Assembly (NCBI GenBank): GCA_936432065.2
Contig: OW386285.2
Location: 105,467,869-105,531,868, forward strand
Length of the DNA: 64,000 nucleotides
Origin: Rutpela maculata
Lineage: Eukaryota > Arthropoda > Insecta > Coleoptera > Cerambycidae
Reading direction: 5' to 3'
The notes below the pieces were generated by a model. That model was not told where the DNA came from. It was given only the letters and a program-made list of their open reading frames with translations, and did no database searches. The number at the start of each line of letters is the position of its first letter. The first letter of the stretch is position 1. A program made the translations under genes and the position numbers. Below are positions 11,506-23,208 of the stretch, one piece after another.

Positions 11506-13423
11506 TCATATTGTACAGAATTCATCTATTTTTTGTATGTTGTGTCGAGTATTGGCGAATTTTGTTTGTAGCTTAGTGAGGCGTATTTGGATTGGTTGTA
11601 TTTTTGTGTTTTGGTATAATTCAATATTTGATATATTGTGGAGATGTTTACGTCGTAATTTGGTAATACTTCGAAGAGGTGTTCTTTCTCCCACCTCTAA
11701 ATTCTTCTTGGCTTGAGGTCTGCTGTTCAGGTAGAGTATGTGTCTATATTCCAATATGGGTCTGCAGATACTTTTATAGATTTTTGCTGCTGTTAATGTG
11801 GATATTCCATTATATTTATAGGTCAAGTCTCGGAAGTGTTTAGCTCTTGTATTTACCCGTTTCTTCAGGGGTTGAGATTCAGTTTGTGGTCAATCTGGAT
11901 TCCGAGGTATTTGGCTGAATTTTTGTGTCTTACTGTTTCGTTACCAATAGTTACTGTGGGCAACCTTAGATTGGGATTGTGATTGAAAAGTACCAGTTGG
12001 GATTTCAGAGGGTTTGGTTTGAGTCGCCATAGGTTGAACCAGTTTTCTGTGGTTATTATCAGTTGCTGGATTGTACTGGAAAGGTTTAAGTTGTGTGATA
12101 TTAATGCCGGGTCGTCAGCGAATTGTAGTATGTAATATCCTGGGTCCAGATGGCTGTGGCTGTAGATGTCGTGGCAATAAATGTTATATAAAATAGGTGG
12201 GACAAAATGTTCGGAATAGCTGTTATTAAAAATTTTTTTTGTATTTGACGCAGATCCAGGAAGCTTACTATTAAGTGTATTATGTAGTCAGGACAATCCA
12301 GAGATTTTAGCTTGTATATTAGTCCCATATGCCATACACTGTCAAACGCTTTATTGATGTCTAAGAATAGGGCTGCTGATTTATTTCCTTCCAATTTGGC
12401 CGTTTGAACATTTCATGTTAGTATTGTGAGTGGATGAAGGGTAGAAGACTTTGTGGTAAAACCAAATTGGTAACCTGGTATTTTGTGATTAAATGTTCTT
12501 CGAGTAACGTTTTTATGATTTTTTCCAATATTTTTCCCAGTGTAGGCAAAAGTGTGATTGGTCGGTAGTTGTGAGCTTTGGAATGATCCGTATTGGGCTT
12601 GGGAATAGTTATTATGACCTTTTTTCCATTCTTCCGGAAAGTGTTCTGGATACAGAAATTATAGATTTTGATAATGTGCTGGTGAATTTCGTAGTTCAGT
12701 TGTTTTAAAATGTTGTATGAAACGTTGTCGATACCAGGAACCATGTTTTTGCTTTCGACAATAGGTCAAAATAGGTATCTTCGTTAATATTTGGATGGTT
12801 GATGATGGGAATGTTGTTACGATAGTTTTTTTTTACTAGTTGTTTATGGCATTATAGTTTTCTTGGTTGAAATCTGAACTCTGTTCTTCAGAGTAAGCTT
12901 TTTTAAAGTGCTCTTCAAATACATAAGTTTTGTCCGAATCCTCTGAGTAATAATTTCCGTTTTCTTCTAGGGTAGGAATGTCGATTTTTTTTATACCTTG
13001 ATAGTTTCTTTACTTGATAAAAATTTCTCCCTTGTTTTTGGTTGATATTGGCACACTGCCTAACCATTTTTGAGTTCTGTATTGCTAAATCATTTTATGA
13101 ATGTTTTTATTGTAATCGTTTATTAGTGTTTTTGTCAGTGGATCTGGGTTATTTCTATATTCCCTGTACATTCTTTTTTTTGTTTTTATTAGTTTTATTA
13201 TATAGGGGGGCAGTTCCTGGGAGTAAAATTTATTGTTTGATATAGGTGAGTTTGTTGTAACCGAGTTGGAGAGTTTCTCATTAAATTTTCTTACAGTTTC
13301 GTGAGTTATTGTTTGTTCTTCTATTTCGTTAAGGTATATCAACATTTCTTGGTTAACTTTTTCTACATTACACTTGTAAAAGTTGTGTTTGGTTGGTTCC
13401 TTATTTAAGGTTGGTTCTTGCAA
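11506..13423 (-). pseudogene. Jockey-type reverse transcriptase and flanks, frameshifted
   Basis: From 13423 downward: a linker with SQELPPYIIKLIKTKKRMYR, then RT palm blocks GIDNVSYNILKQL and NYRPITLLPTLGKILEKII (12744-12418), then LFLDINKAFDSVW (12394-12101). The catalytic F-A-D-D is encoded at 12111-12122 in another frame. A KSAKYLGI-like block follows, and the tail at 11826-11506 ends the ORF. RT copies element RNA at the nicked target. At least three frame changes and local stops show it is dead, although the catalytic aspartates survive. Confidence 0.8.
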
Positions 13424-13497
13424 GTCAAAACTGATTTCTATGGCTAAATGGTTTGATCCAATATCTGGTGTAAGTTCTACTTTCAGAAAGTTATTAA

Positions 13498-14690
13498 TTA
13501 GATTATTAGTATGTAGAATAATATCGGGGTCGAATCGACATTGTTTTGCATTAAGAAGGTGGGTGGTGTATCAAACTGAGAAAAATTGGAGTTATTTAGA
13601 AAATTGTTCATTTGTTTTTTCTTTGTTCTATTGACGTTGAAGTCTCCTATTATGTTTACATATTTATATAATGCAGCTTTGGTGAATATGTTCTCTTCTA
13701 TTTTAGAATTAGGATGTATATAGACTAGGAAAATGTGTAGTTTCTCCTCTTGGAATGGTATTGACATATGTAAAGTTTCGTTAAGAGCAGCGGCGGCTGG
13801 TGAAATTTCAATATTTTTTTTCTCGTCTGTGGCGCATGGGACCCATACGAAATTTGGGAAATAACATCTAGAGAAGCACTTCTCTAATGACCCCTAAAAA
13901 ATTTTGAAAAAGCAGTTTGCGAAAAAATTTTTGAAAATTTGCTAGCCTCCCCTGGGTCTAGGGACCCTTGTTTACTTTTATTTTTTTTTGTCATATGCAT
14001 TTGACTTTTCATAAAAATGCATCGACAGATTTTAGAGTTTGTGAAAATATTTTCATTACTAACTGAAATACAATGAACTGAAATTTTGTAATTTACAATT
14101 TAACAAATTACAATATTTCAATTCGTTGTATCTCAGTTAGTAATGAAAATATTTTCACAAACTCCAAAATCTGTCGATGCATTTTTATGAAAAGTCAAAT
14201 GCATATGACAAAAAAAAATAAAAGTAAACAGGGGTCCCTAGACCCAGGGGAGGCTAGCGAATTTTCAAAAATTTTTTCGCAAACTGCTTTTTCAAAATTT
14301 TTTAGGGGTCATTAGAGAAGTGCTTCTCTAGATGTTATTTCCCAAGTTTCGTATGGGTCCCATGCGCCACAGACGAGAAAAAAAATATTGAAATTTCACC
14401 AGCCGCCACTGGTTAAGAGGGTTATTTAACTGTGGGGGATTTTCTTTGCACATTGCTAAATTGGGATGGCTCTGGATTATGCTTCCTCCTCTTGCGTAGT
14501 TTGTGATTAGATTTCCCTTATGTTCGATGGTGCTCCAGTTGCGATATTTTGTATTGGTATCTTGTTTGTGTTTTGTTTCCACTAACAGAATGCAATTAAT
14601 GTTATTGTTTTCTACATAACTATATAGTAGTTGTTTTTTAGTGTGATAGCTGCTGATGTTGTAGAGTATACTAATTTTAGAATTTTAGAA
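13498..14690 (-). pseudogene. Jockey-type endonuclease split by a fold-back insertion
   Basis: The N-terminal part (14690-14420) includes SILYNISSYHTKKQLL, NCILLVETKHK (the ET.H metal-binding block) and an ARGGSII block. The C-terminal part (13779-13498) includes LHIFLVYIHPNSK, IIGDFNVNR and a PTF...N...TPD block. The two parts are separated by 624 bp of inverted-repeat DNA plus an 8-bp duplication. Removing the insert and one duplicate leaves the same frame across the junction, so the domain was open when it was hit. Confidence 0.8.
13788..14411. mobile_element. hAT-type fold-back MITE with 8-bp target duplication
   Basis: The element is a near-perfect palindrome. About 300-bp arms meet near 14100, and the outermost bases are CAGCGGCGGCTGGTG on the left and CACCAGCCGCCACTG on the right. 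GTTAAGAG is directly repeated at 13780-13787 and 14412-14419. CAG-initial ends with an 8-bp duplication are the hallmark of hAT transposons. It has no coding capacity and depended on a hAT transposase in trans. Confidence 0.93.
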
Positions 14691-14692
14691 AA

Positions 14693-15056
14693 ACGTAAAA
14701 ATTAGAAAAAAGTTAATAAAAGCAACAATCTTCGAAACGCTGTATCTAGGTTTCTATTTGTCGTAAAGACTTTTACCAGCCACCATTTCAATGGGCGTAA
14801 AGTCGGCTTTCACTTTAATATCATAATGTCTATACCTAAATTCACCCAGAAAAAGTTACAGATCGAAATTTGAAAAAAAAAATAGTAAAAATTAGCAAAA
14901 AAAGTTAAAAGTTGCAAATTTTGAAATGCTATATCTCGGTCACTATTAATCGTAAAAATGTTTACAAAATCTCATTTTAATGGGTAAAACACCAGCTTTC
15001 TTTTATGCAGCAATGTCTATGCCTAAATGTACTCGAAAAAAGTTACAGGCTAAAAT
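14693..15056 (+). repeat. Two diverged tandem units of about 185 bp
   Basis: Both units contain the blocks AAAGTTA, GAAA(C/T)GCT(G/A)TATCT, a CATTT(C/T)AATGGG block, a (T)GTCTATGCCTAAAT-like block and an AAAAAGTTACAG block in the same order. They differ at many positions, so the duplication is old. No coding potential. Confidence 0.65.
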
Positions 15057-15389
15057 AAAAAAAAAATAAAAAACTGCATTTTTTCGTTTTTTTTTTGTTT
15101 TGTTTTTTGGGCGTATTTTTGTATAAAAAAAATTTTTTTGACTTCTAAAGGTGCCATTTATTCTCTACAACTTTTCTATTGACATGTTTATACATAAAAT
15201 GCATAGTTTTCGAGCAAAACTCAAAAATGTGAAAAATGGACCTTTTTACTTCGATCTCAAAAACGCATCCCTTTAAATAGTAGCACGCCGCGGTTTTCTC
15301 ATATTTTGGGGTCAATTGAACATAAGAAACAATAAAACCCCTTTAACGTTTTAGTTCCTTTCAACTCTCTTTTTTTGGACACAGTAGCC

Positions 15390-16158
15390 TATTAGTAGAC
15401 CCTGATTTATTAGTGGCAAAATTAAAATATATGGGCTTTGACAGTGTTGCTCTAAAATGGTTTTGTAGCTATTTAAAACCGCACCCAAGAGGTTGTACTA
15501 GGATATAACAAAACATTGCAATTAGGTACTACTAGTAAGGGCAGGACAGCATTCTCGGGCCTATACTGTTTCCAATGTATACTTTTGACCTACCTACTTG
15601 TATAAAATACTATAACATACACTTATATGCAGACGACGTCCTACTATATGAAGTTTGTTTCATATCACAAGTAGAGGAATCCTTCAACTTTATTAATATG
15701 GACTTAACATTCGATTACGATGTGGTGCTCTAAAAATGGTCTAAAGATTAATCCCATCAAAACAAATGCGCTATGTATTGGGAATGAATGCCAAAGAGAT
15801 GTCATTTGTTAAGAGAAGTTAAGATCAATAATATTCAAATTAATTGGGTCGAATCAGCTAAAAATCTTGGCTTGTTTTTTGATCAAAGTCTAAGTTTTAA
15901 TCATCATGTCAATCATATTATCAATACATCTTACTTTAAGCTCAAATCATTGTATCTGTTAAGCGAGCAAACAAAACTAAAATTAGTAAAATCTCTTATC
16001 TATCCCCACACAATACACATACTACTGTTGCACTGTATTTTATTACCTTCTAACAAATTATAATAAAATCAAATTACAAAAGATACAAAATTCGTGCATG
16101 TGATTTGTTGTTGTATCCCATTTTGAAATCATGTTACTCCTTATTTAAATAGACTAAA
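15390..16158 (+). pseudogene. Non-LTR reverse transcriptase fragment, decayed
   Basis: The pieces appear in order but in shifting frames: LLVAKLKYMGFDSVALKWF at 15390-15470, a QADDVLLYE-like catalytic block near 15630-15650, then SAKNLGLFFDQSLSFNHHVN (15788-16063) and a KSLIYPHT block. The same KNLG..F motif and KSL.YPH block recur at 47990-48200, so both belong to related families. Multiple stops and shifts make it a fossil. The AACGTT element starts at its right end. Confidence 0.75.
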
Positions 16159-16213
16159 CCCAATGAGAACACAATCGTTAAAAAAACGTTTTTTATAACG
16201 ATAACCATGCGTT

Positions 16214-16540
16214 GAATAACCATTTTAGTGCACCGTCGATATTACGTACAAATGTCCCGCTAAACAACGTTGTTCATAACGTAACTTTTAACGGTTTTTT
16301 TTCGTCGTAATACCACTATAATTTAAAGTTGATATTAGCGTTAGTAAAACGATATATCTTCTGGTTGAATAACCATTATAGTGTACCGTCAATTTTACGT
16401 ACAAATGTCCTGCTAAACAACGTTGTTTTTAACGTAACTTTTAACGTTATTTTTTATCGTAGCAACACTATAATTTAACGTCGATATTAGGCCTTATTAT
16501 TGATGGTTTATAAATGGCATACAACTTAAATAATCACGTT
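16214..16540 (+). repeat. 163-bp tandem units at left part of AACGTT element
   Basis: Two adjacent copies start at GAATAACCATT (16214 and 16377). They share GTACAAATGTCC(C/T)GCTAAACA and AACGTTGTT blocks. A third partial copy follows before the sequence changes near 16540. Confidence 0.75.
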
Positions 16541-17339
16541 TTTTTAACGTCATTTTATCATTGTGATATAATTACAATTTAACGTCGGTATCAACGTTAT
16601 TAAAGGTTTAAATAACGTTAAATATTCACTAATTATGTAAGTTAATTAATTGAAATTAAACTGGCTCTAGGAGGTCCCCATTTTCAAATATATGATGGGT
16701 TACAGGACGAGTCGTCATGTAGATGAATGGTCAATTAATAGGTTAAGCACACTGGTTTTATCATAAAACCTGGGTGGGTGCCTAACCTATTGAACAAATA
16801 GCACAAAACTTTTATGCTATCTCGGCAGAGCCACAAAATAATGATCTTTAATCTGATCCTTATAAAATCCGTTCAAATAAACCGTTGTTCCCTGAAAGAA
16901 TTTGAACATTGCAATTTATGTTTTTTAATTTCTATAAATTCATAAGACCATAAGCTAAAGCATGACAAATTATTGCCAGTGGTCTGTATGTGTCGCCATC
17001 TACAAATAACTTCTGCAACAACTACGTGGTAAGTAGGCAAATTTTATGCATTAAGATAGATGAGTAGAAAAACGTTAAAAAAACGTCAACATCTACCATT
17101 TATTTTACCTGTAGATTTAGAACGTCAGTGTATTTTAATAAGTGGAAAGCATAAGTTATTTTAACATTGTATATAATGTAACTTCAATATATAATAGTTA
17201 TTAATGATACTAGTTTGACATGAACATTATATAACGAAACGCATGTGAAGTTAACCAGGAGGCGGGGCCGAGTGATTTTATCACACTAGTTTCATTAATG
17301 GTCATACACGTCTATCATTCAAAATTTAATACATTTAAC
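16541..17339. other. Non-repetitive middle of the AACGTT element
   Basis: This segment lacks the tandem units. It contains an imperfect hairpin (about 16736-16792, AATAGGTTAAGCAC against GTGCCTAACCTATT) and no open frame of significance. Confidence 0.45.
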
Positions 17340-19620
17340 TTTAAACTTTAAAATAACATTTAGCTTTAAGATATGGTATATTTGTCATTAATTTCTTACG
17401 TCAAAAACACGTAAAAATTTAAATCATTAAATAATTAATATGTTAACGTAAAAGTTGCATTTGATTTCCACACAAATTTATTTTTGGTATAATTTTGCAG
17501 TCAGTAAAAATGCTTGGAATAAGCGTTATTTAATAATTTTCTGAATATGTAAAAATAACGTTATATTTTATAACATGATTCATTAATAATATCTTATGTT
17601 TAAAACTAGTCTAAACGAAACGTTTTTTCAAATTTGTAACGTTATATTCAGTGAAATTTTACGTAATTAGAACGTTCATAACAAACATCGGTAAATAATT
17701 AACTTTGAACGTTAAAGTAACGTCCAATGTTAACACATGGTATATTTATCATTAATTTCTTACATTAAAGATACGTAAAAAATTAAATTGTTAAACAGAA
17801 ATATGTTAACGTGAAAATCACATTCGACTTTTACGGGAAATATATTTTTAGTGGATTTTTGTCGTTTCCAGAACGTTAATAATCAACGTTATTTAATAAT
17901 TAACTGAATTCGTTATAATTTTTTATCATTTTAAATTTATAATGTTACATTTCAGTTAGTATTTACGCAATTAAAACGTTAAAAACTAACGTTGGTAACA
18001 TTTAACTTTAAACATTAAAATAACGTTTACGTTAAAAACACGTAAAAATTTAAATAATTAAATAATTAATATGTTAATGTGAAAATTGCATTTGATTTTC
18101 ACAATTTATCTTCAGTATAATTTTGCAGTCAACAAAAACGCTTAGAATAAACATTATTTAATAATTCACTAAATACCTTAAAATAACGTTATATTTTATC
18201 GCATGATTAATTTTTCATCAATGTCTTTAAATCTCGTCTAAACAAAATGTTTCAATATATATGTTATTTGTAATGTTATAGTCACCAATACGTTTTTACC
18301 CAATTAGAACGTTGATAACAAACGTTGATAGACGTTTAACTTTCAACGTTAAAGTAACGTCCATTCTTAACACATGGCATATTTATCATTAATTTCTTAC
18401 ATTGAAAATACGTAAAAAATTAAATTGTTAAATAATAATGTTAATGTGAAAATCACGTTTGAATTTCACGGCAAATTTATTTTTAGTGCATTCTTGTCGT
18501 TTTCAGAACGTTAAAAATTTACGTTATTTGATAATTCACTGAATAAGTTAAAATAACGTTCTGTGTCAAGGAATGATTAATTTTTATAACCTCATATTCA
18601 GTATAATTTTACGCAATTGAAACGTTTAAAACAAACGTTGATAAATATTTAACTTTGAACGTTACAGTAACGTTAATTTTTAGCACATGTATTATCACTC
18701 ATTTCGACCATTAGAAACACGTAAAAAATTAAATTGTTAAACATTAATATGTATACGTGAAAATCACGCTTGAATTTCACAGATAATTTGTTTTTAGCGA
18801 ATTTTTGTCGTTTTTAGGACTGTAAAAATACACGTTATTTGATAATTAACGGAATATGTTAAAAGAAGTTATGTCTTGAGGCATGATTAATTTCTCGTTA
18901 ATATCTTACGTTCAAAACTCGTCTAAATAAAACGTTTTTCCATGTTATTTATAACCATATATTCAGTAAAATTTTACGTACCTAATTAAAATGTTTAAAA
19001 ACAAACTTTGATAAACATTTAATTTTGAACGTTACAGTAACGTTTATTTTTAACACATGGCGTATTCATCATTCATTTCTAACATTGAAAACACGTAAAA
19101 AATTAAATTGTTAAACAGTAATATGTTAACGTGAAAATCACGCTGGAATTTCACAGACAATTTATTTTTGGTGAATTTTTGTCGTTTTTAGGACATTAAA
19201 AATATACGTTATTTAATAATTCACTGAATACGTTAAAATAATGTTATGCCTTAATGCATGATTCGTTTTTCCTTAATATCTTACGTTTAAAACTCGTATA
19301 AAGAAAACGTTTTTTATATGTTGTTTATAACCATATATTCAGCAAAATTTTACGCAATTAAAACGTTTAAAACAATCGTTGATAAACACTTAACTTTGAA
19401 CATTACAGTAACGTTTATTTTTAACACATCGTGTATTTATCATTCATGTCTAACTTTAAAAACACGTAAAAAATTAAATTGTTCAATGGTAATATGTTAA
19501 CGTGAAAATCGCGCTGTAATTTCACAGACAATTTATTTTTAGAGGATTTTTGTCGTTTATAGGACGTTAAAGATAAACGTTAACCCAACATATTAGTTTA
19601 ACGTTTCTTAATAGTAATTT
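17340..19620 (+). repeat. About 370-bp satellite-like array, roughly seven units
   Basis: The marker ACGTAAAAAATTAAATTGTT or a close variant appears near 17410, 17772, 18041, 18411, 18719, 19095 and 19464. The spacings are mostly 360-376 bp, with two shorter ones (269 and 308). Each unit also has AACTTTGAACGTTA(A/C)AGTAA, ATATGTTAACGTGAAAATCA and GTCGTTTTTAGGAC-type blocks. The units are similar but far from identical. Confidence 0.85.
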
Positions 19621-19766
19621 TAACACATTAGGTTATTTTGTGCCGTTACATTAACGTTTAAAAAATGTTCAGTTGAAAAGGCGTTTAAAAAAAAACGTTG
19701 TTTTTTTAACCATAAACGTTATTTCAACCAAGGCAACGTTATTTTAACGTTTTTTTAACTATGGTG

Positions 19767-19770
19767 TTCT
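19767..19770 (+). repeat. Left target duplication TTCT of the Gypsy element
   Basis: TTCT directly precedes the left LTR and is repeated directly after the right LTR at 29962-29965. A 4-bp duplication is usual for Gypsy-family integrases. Confidence 0.85.
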
Positions 19771-21794
19771 TGTAGAAGAACGCACTACCGGGCGTCAAAA
19801 TGACGCGACACCAATTTATTTCTCAGGGGGCGCCAGTCGCGTATTACCCCGTTCTTCTACCTCCCAGGCGGGTTCGAGATAAGATGACTTCGGTAGCCGA
19901 AAAGCGGGACCAAGGCTGCACTACCACAGATCGGAAACTACGCTCTCTCTGGACCCGAATTCCCTCGTTAGGGGTTTAGGCACCTCTTAATTTCCTGAAT
20001 TTTTGCATAAAAAAATCCCAACCGAAGAATTTTTCTGCGGAGGGATTAGTTTTGGTACGCGAAAATCGCGTTTTGGTCCATTAATAACGGAATATATTTC
20101 TCAAAAAACGCATAAAAAAATCCCTATCGAACCTCCGCAAAACAACCAGAAGGTCGAACGTTAATGCGAATTAACTCGACACATCCGGTTTTCTATACGA
20201 AAGTTCCAGGGATTATAGACCGTCAACAGGCCTCAAGATCAATTAAGAAATATTAGTTCAAAGAATCCGTTTATTTAACAGAATTGGTTATACAAAATTC
20301 TCAAGAAAGAATCGTGCCTTCCCCAATCAAGGTAGTGACTTTCAGACCATACAAGCGAGAGCGCTCGCGCTAACGATCGATTAGGTAGAAAAGATTCATA
20401 CGTACCTTCTCAGAATCAAAATGCGAGCTTTTAGAATCATTTCAGACTCTGGGTAAATGAATAATTAAGGCTGACTGAAATTAACTTAAAAAAGTTTTAC
20501 TAAATGAATTTAGTTTCGCTAGAGACTACCTAGCTTTAAAGTTCTTGTATCGTGGAGATTCACGTACTCAAACACATTCAGAGGACTTATTACTGCATAA
20601 GTTGAGTGGCGTTCGATCAGTCCACGACTTACTAACCCTTATCACAGTCGATTCATAATATCGATTTGGCAGCGTCTCACCTTCGAGCGACTATTAGGCA
20701 AAATTGAATTTTTGGATTTTTATGCACAAGGCGTTTTCCTCTATAACTTTGTCATTTGAAAAGCCCCGTTATTGGCTTTTCTACCATCACTTTGTCTGGA
20801 CCACTCAACGCGCTCGACCAAATTGCGAGCCGCTGGGTCAATCCAAACTCTTTCTATGCGAGAAACCGGCCTTGTACATGTGCATTGATTTTTATCAATT
20901 TTTGCTTATCGGCACTACGCCGGCTTTGACAAAATCTTCTTTTTTGCCTTTCGGATGCAGTGCATCGTTAAAATTTTATGCTCATATTTTAGAATTGGGC
21001 TTTCAATGACCGTACCTCAAAGGTCAATGTCTTTGGTTGAGGAATAAAAAATAAAAAATAATTTAAAGTATATTTTCGTGGTACTTTTTAAACTGACTTT
21101 GTGGTACTTTTGAAAAATCCATTTAAAGACCAATTTTAGCGTACTTTTGAAAAATCGATTTTCGAGCCAAATTTCAAGGTACTTTTGAAAAACTAATCTG
21201 CGGGTGAAATTTTGGCGTACTTTTGAAAAATCGATTTTCAAGCCAAATTTCAAGGTACTTTTGAAAAGTTAATCCGCGGGTGAAATTTTGGCGTACTTTT
21301 GAAAAATTGATTTTCAAGCCAAATTTCAAGGTACTTTTGAAAAGTTAATCTGCGGGTGAAATTTTGGCGTACTTTTGAAAAATTGATTTTCAAGCCAAAT
21401 TTCAACGCAGTTTTGAAAAATTAGTCTGCAAGTGAAACTTTGGCGTACTTTCGATAAATCGATTCCTGGGCCAAATTTTGACGCCCTTCCAAAAATATTA
21501 TTTTTCAAAGTCCAATTTATGATACCTTTGAAAAAGTATACTATTCATAAATCTTTGTCATTATATACTTCTACTCTGATATTTTGAACCAAAAACATTT
21601 TTCCTAAGTGAAAATTCGGTGTTTCTTCGAATTTTCGCCTGGTCATTTCCAACGCCTTATAGAACCCAAAACGGTCCTTGTGGACTGATCTGCGCCTCTG
21701 CAGACTCCCAAAAATGTCTTTAAATGAAATTTCTGCCCAAGTCGAATTTTGATTATGTCTTCAACTTAGGACGATTTTGGAGAGTTCTACAACA
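19771..21794 (-). repeat. 3' LTR of the Gypsy element
   Basis: On the minus strand the LTR starts TGTTGTAGAACTCTCC and ends GTGCGTTCTTCTACA. It is 2,024 bp, long for the family. It has about five degenerate 76-bp units at 21060-21490 built on GGCGTACTTTTGAAAAAT. Open frames within it (for example 20704-21009) occur identically in both LTRs and show no recognisable domain. Confidence 0.93.
21060..21490 (-). repeat. 76-bp tandem units inside the 3' LTR
   Basis: The core CGTACTTTTGAAAAAT recurs at about 74-78 bp spacing, alternating with an AAGGTACTTTTGAAAA half-unit. The same array lies in the other LTR at 29227-29657. Position within U3 or R is not known. Confidence 0.8.
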
Positions 21795-21806
21795 CTCCCC
21801 TCCTTT
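21795..21806 (-). promoter_or_regulatory. Polypurine tract
   Basis: On the minus strand AAAGGAGGGGAGTG lies directly before the 3' LTR. A purine run at this spot primes plus-strand DNA synthesis in LTR elements. Confidence 0.75.
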
Positions 21807-22390
21807 GGTTGAATCTTTTCTACTCATCGATCGCCTTTAATTTCCATATTCACTTGTATGTCTGTATGCCTTCATTTGACGGTCTGACCTATGGTACAGA
21901 TGTTTAAAAATAACGGCCTTAATTGGGGCAGACGGCTGATTCGCCTATCTAACTTAAAAATAAATACATTTTTTAAACAATACGTCAAGTTGATACAACA
22001 TTTTTATCAACTTAATTACACCCGCGTCGAGGTGCGAAGCGTAGCACAATTTTGATTAGCGTCCACTCTCACTAATTCGTTGCACTCGCTTTTTCGCCCT
22101 GGTCTCGCTCTTGCTTAACTTCGGCCCTTTCTAGAAGAGGCTGTCTATATCTCCATGCCGCAGCTTGGACGGTCCTCGCCTTTGAGTTCCAGACTTCACC
22201 ATGCCGCGCCCTTGCGACAGGCTGGGTCATCTTTCCATTTCTGCACATGGAAAATGCAGTTCAGCAACTAGATTGACTTTTTAGCAAGTCGTCGACTGGG
22301 ACGCGTCGACTAACAAACACAATGTGTTGTTTTTAATGAAATATTTTTCTAACAGGAATTTTGTTAACTTATAATGGTTAGAAATTGGTT

Positions 22391-22906
22391 CTTCGTAAGG
22401 TAGATTGAATCGGCTTACGATATTCGTGCGGTCATCACTACTTTGTGAAAAAAGTATAAAAAAAAAAAATTGAAGCGTCTTCTTGAGCGAAGAACGTCTT
22501 CTGAAACTCGTCTCGTAGTTTCTACTTCGTAAGGTAGATTAAATCGGCTTACGATACTCGTGCGGTCATCACGACTTGTGAAAAAAGTATAAAAAAAAAA
22601 ATTGAAGCGTCTTCTTGAGCGAAGAACGGCTTCTGAAACTCGTCTCGTAGTTTCTACTTCGTAAGGTAGATTAAATCGGCTTACGATACTCGTGCGGTCA
22701 TCACGACTTGTGAAAAAAGTATAAAAAAAAAATTGAAGCGTCTTCTTGAGCGAAGAACGGCTTCTGAAACTCGTAGTTTCCATTTCGTAAGGTAGATTAA
22801 ATCGGCTTACGATACTCGTGCGGTCATCACGACTTGTGAAAAAAGTATAAAAAAAAAATTGAAGCGTCTTCTTGAGCGAAGAACGGCTTCTGAAACTCGT
22901 AGTTTC
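22391..22906 (-). repeat. Four 126-134 bp tandem units in the Gypsy 3' UTR
   Basis: Units begin at about 22391, 22525, 22657 and 22783 with CTTCGTAAGGTAGATT and carry CGATACTCGTGCGGTCATCA and an A-rich tract. The minus-strand open frame across them (22415-22909) repeats SRDDRTSIVSRFNLPYE and is a by-product of the array. The array lies between pol and the 3' LTR, where some Gypsy elements keep regulatory repeats. Confidence 0.9.
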
Positions 22907-23208
22907 CATTTGGGGTATACGTTAATTTTGTTGACTTAAAATGATTAAAATTGAAGTTGTCTTCTTGCATAAGAAAAACAGCTTCCGAAACTCGTACTGA
23001 TTCGTACTTATGCCTACGTCCATTACTCGAACTTGGCGGCTCTCGCTCTTGAGAAGCTAGGCTTACCGGATCGCGCTCTTGCGTCGGGTTCGCCGTCTTT
23101 CCATGTCTGCTCATGGAGTAGACTTTAAATTTTCGATTCGACCGCATATAGGTCAAAATCGCTACTTAGAATTTTGAGAAAAAATATAAAAAAAAGCGAA
23201 AACGGCTA

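Larger units (their letters stand above)
11229..14690 (-). mobile_element. Decayed Jockey-type non-LTR retrotransposon
   Basis: The minus strand carries endonuclease, RT and a C-terminal tail in the right order. The 3' end is marked by a (TTTA)n tail (plus-strand TAAA/AATA repeats at 11229-11253), preceded by a block with GACTTCGGTCGATAGCCCA. The same 3' block recurs at 60.3-60.5 kb with a (TAA)n tail. The 5' end stops within the endonuclease at about 14690, so the copy is 5'-truncated. A fold-back element (13788-14411) interrupts it. Confidence 0.85.

Noticed and set aside
17340..19620. CRISPR-like or direct-repeat array
   Set aside because: Units are about 370 bp and contiguous without unique spacers, in a eukaryotic intron; this is satellite-type DNA.
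20704..21009. 101-codon frame in the LTR, repeated at 28871
   Set aside because: It is present twice only because the LTRs are copies; no family resemblance, and it is on the strand opposite to the element.
22415..22909. 164-codon frame with repeating SRDDRTSIVSRFNLPYE
   Set aside because: A by-product of the 126-134 bp tandem units in the Gypsy 3' UTR.
21795..23208. Possible envelope gene after pol
   Set aside because: Only tandem repeats and short frames lie there; no signal peptide, membrane anchor or cleavage motif, so the element is env-less.
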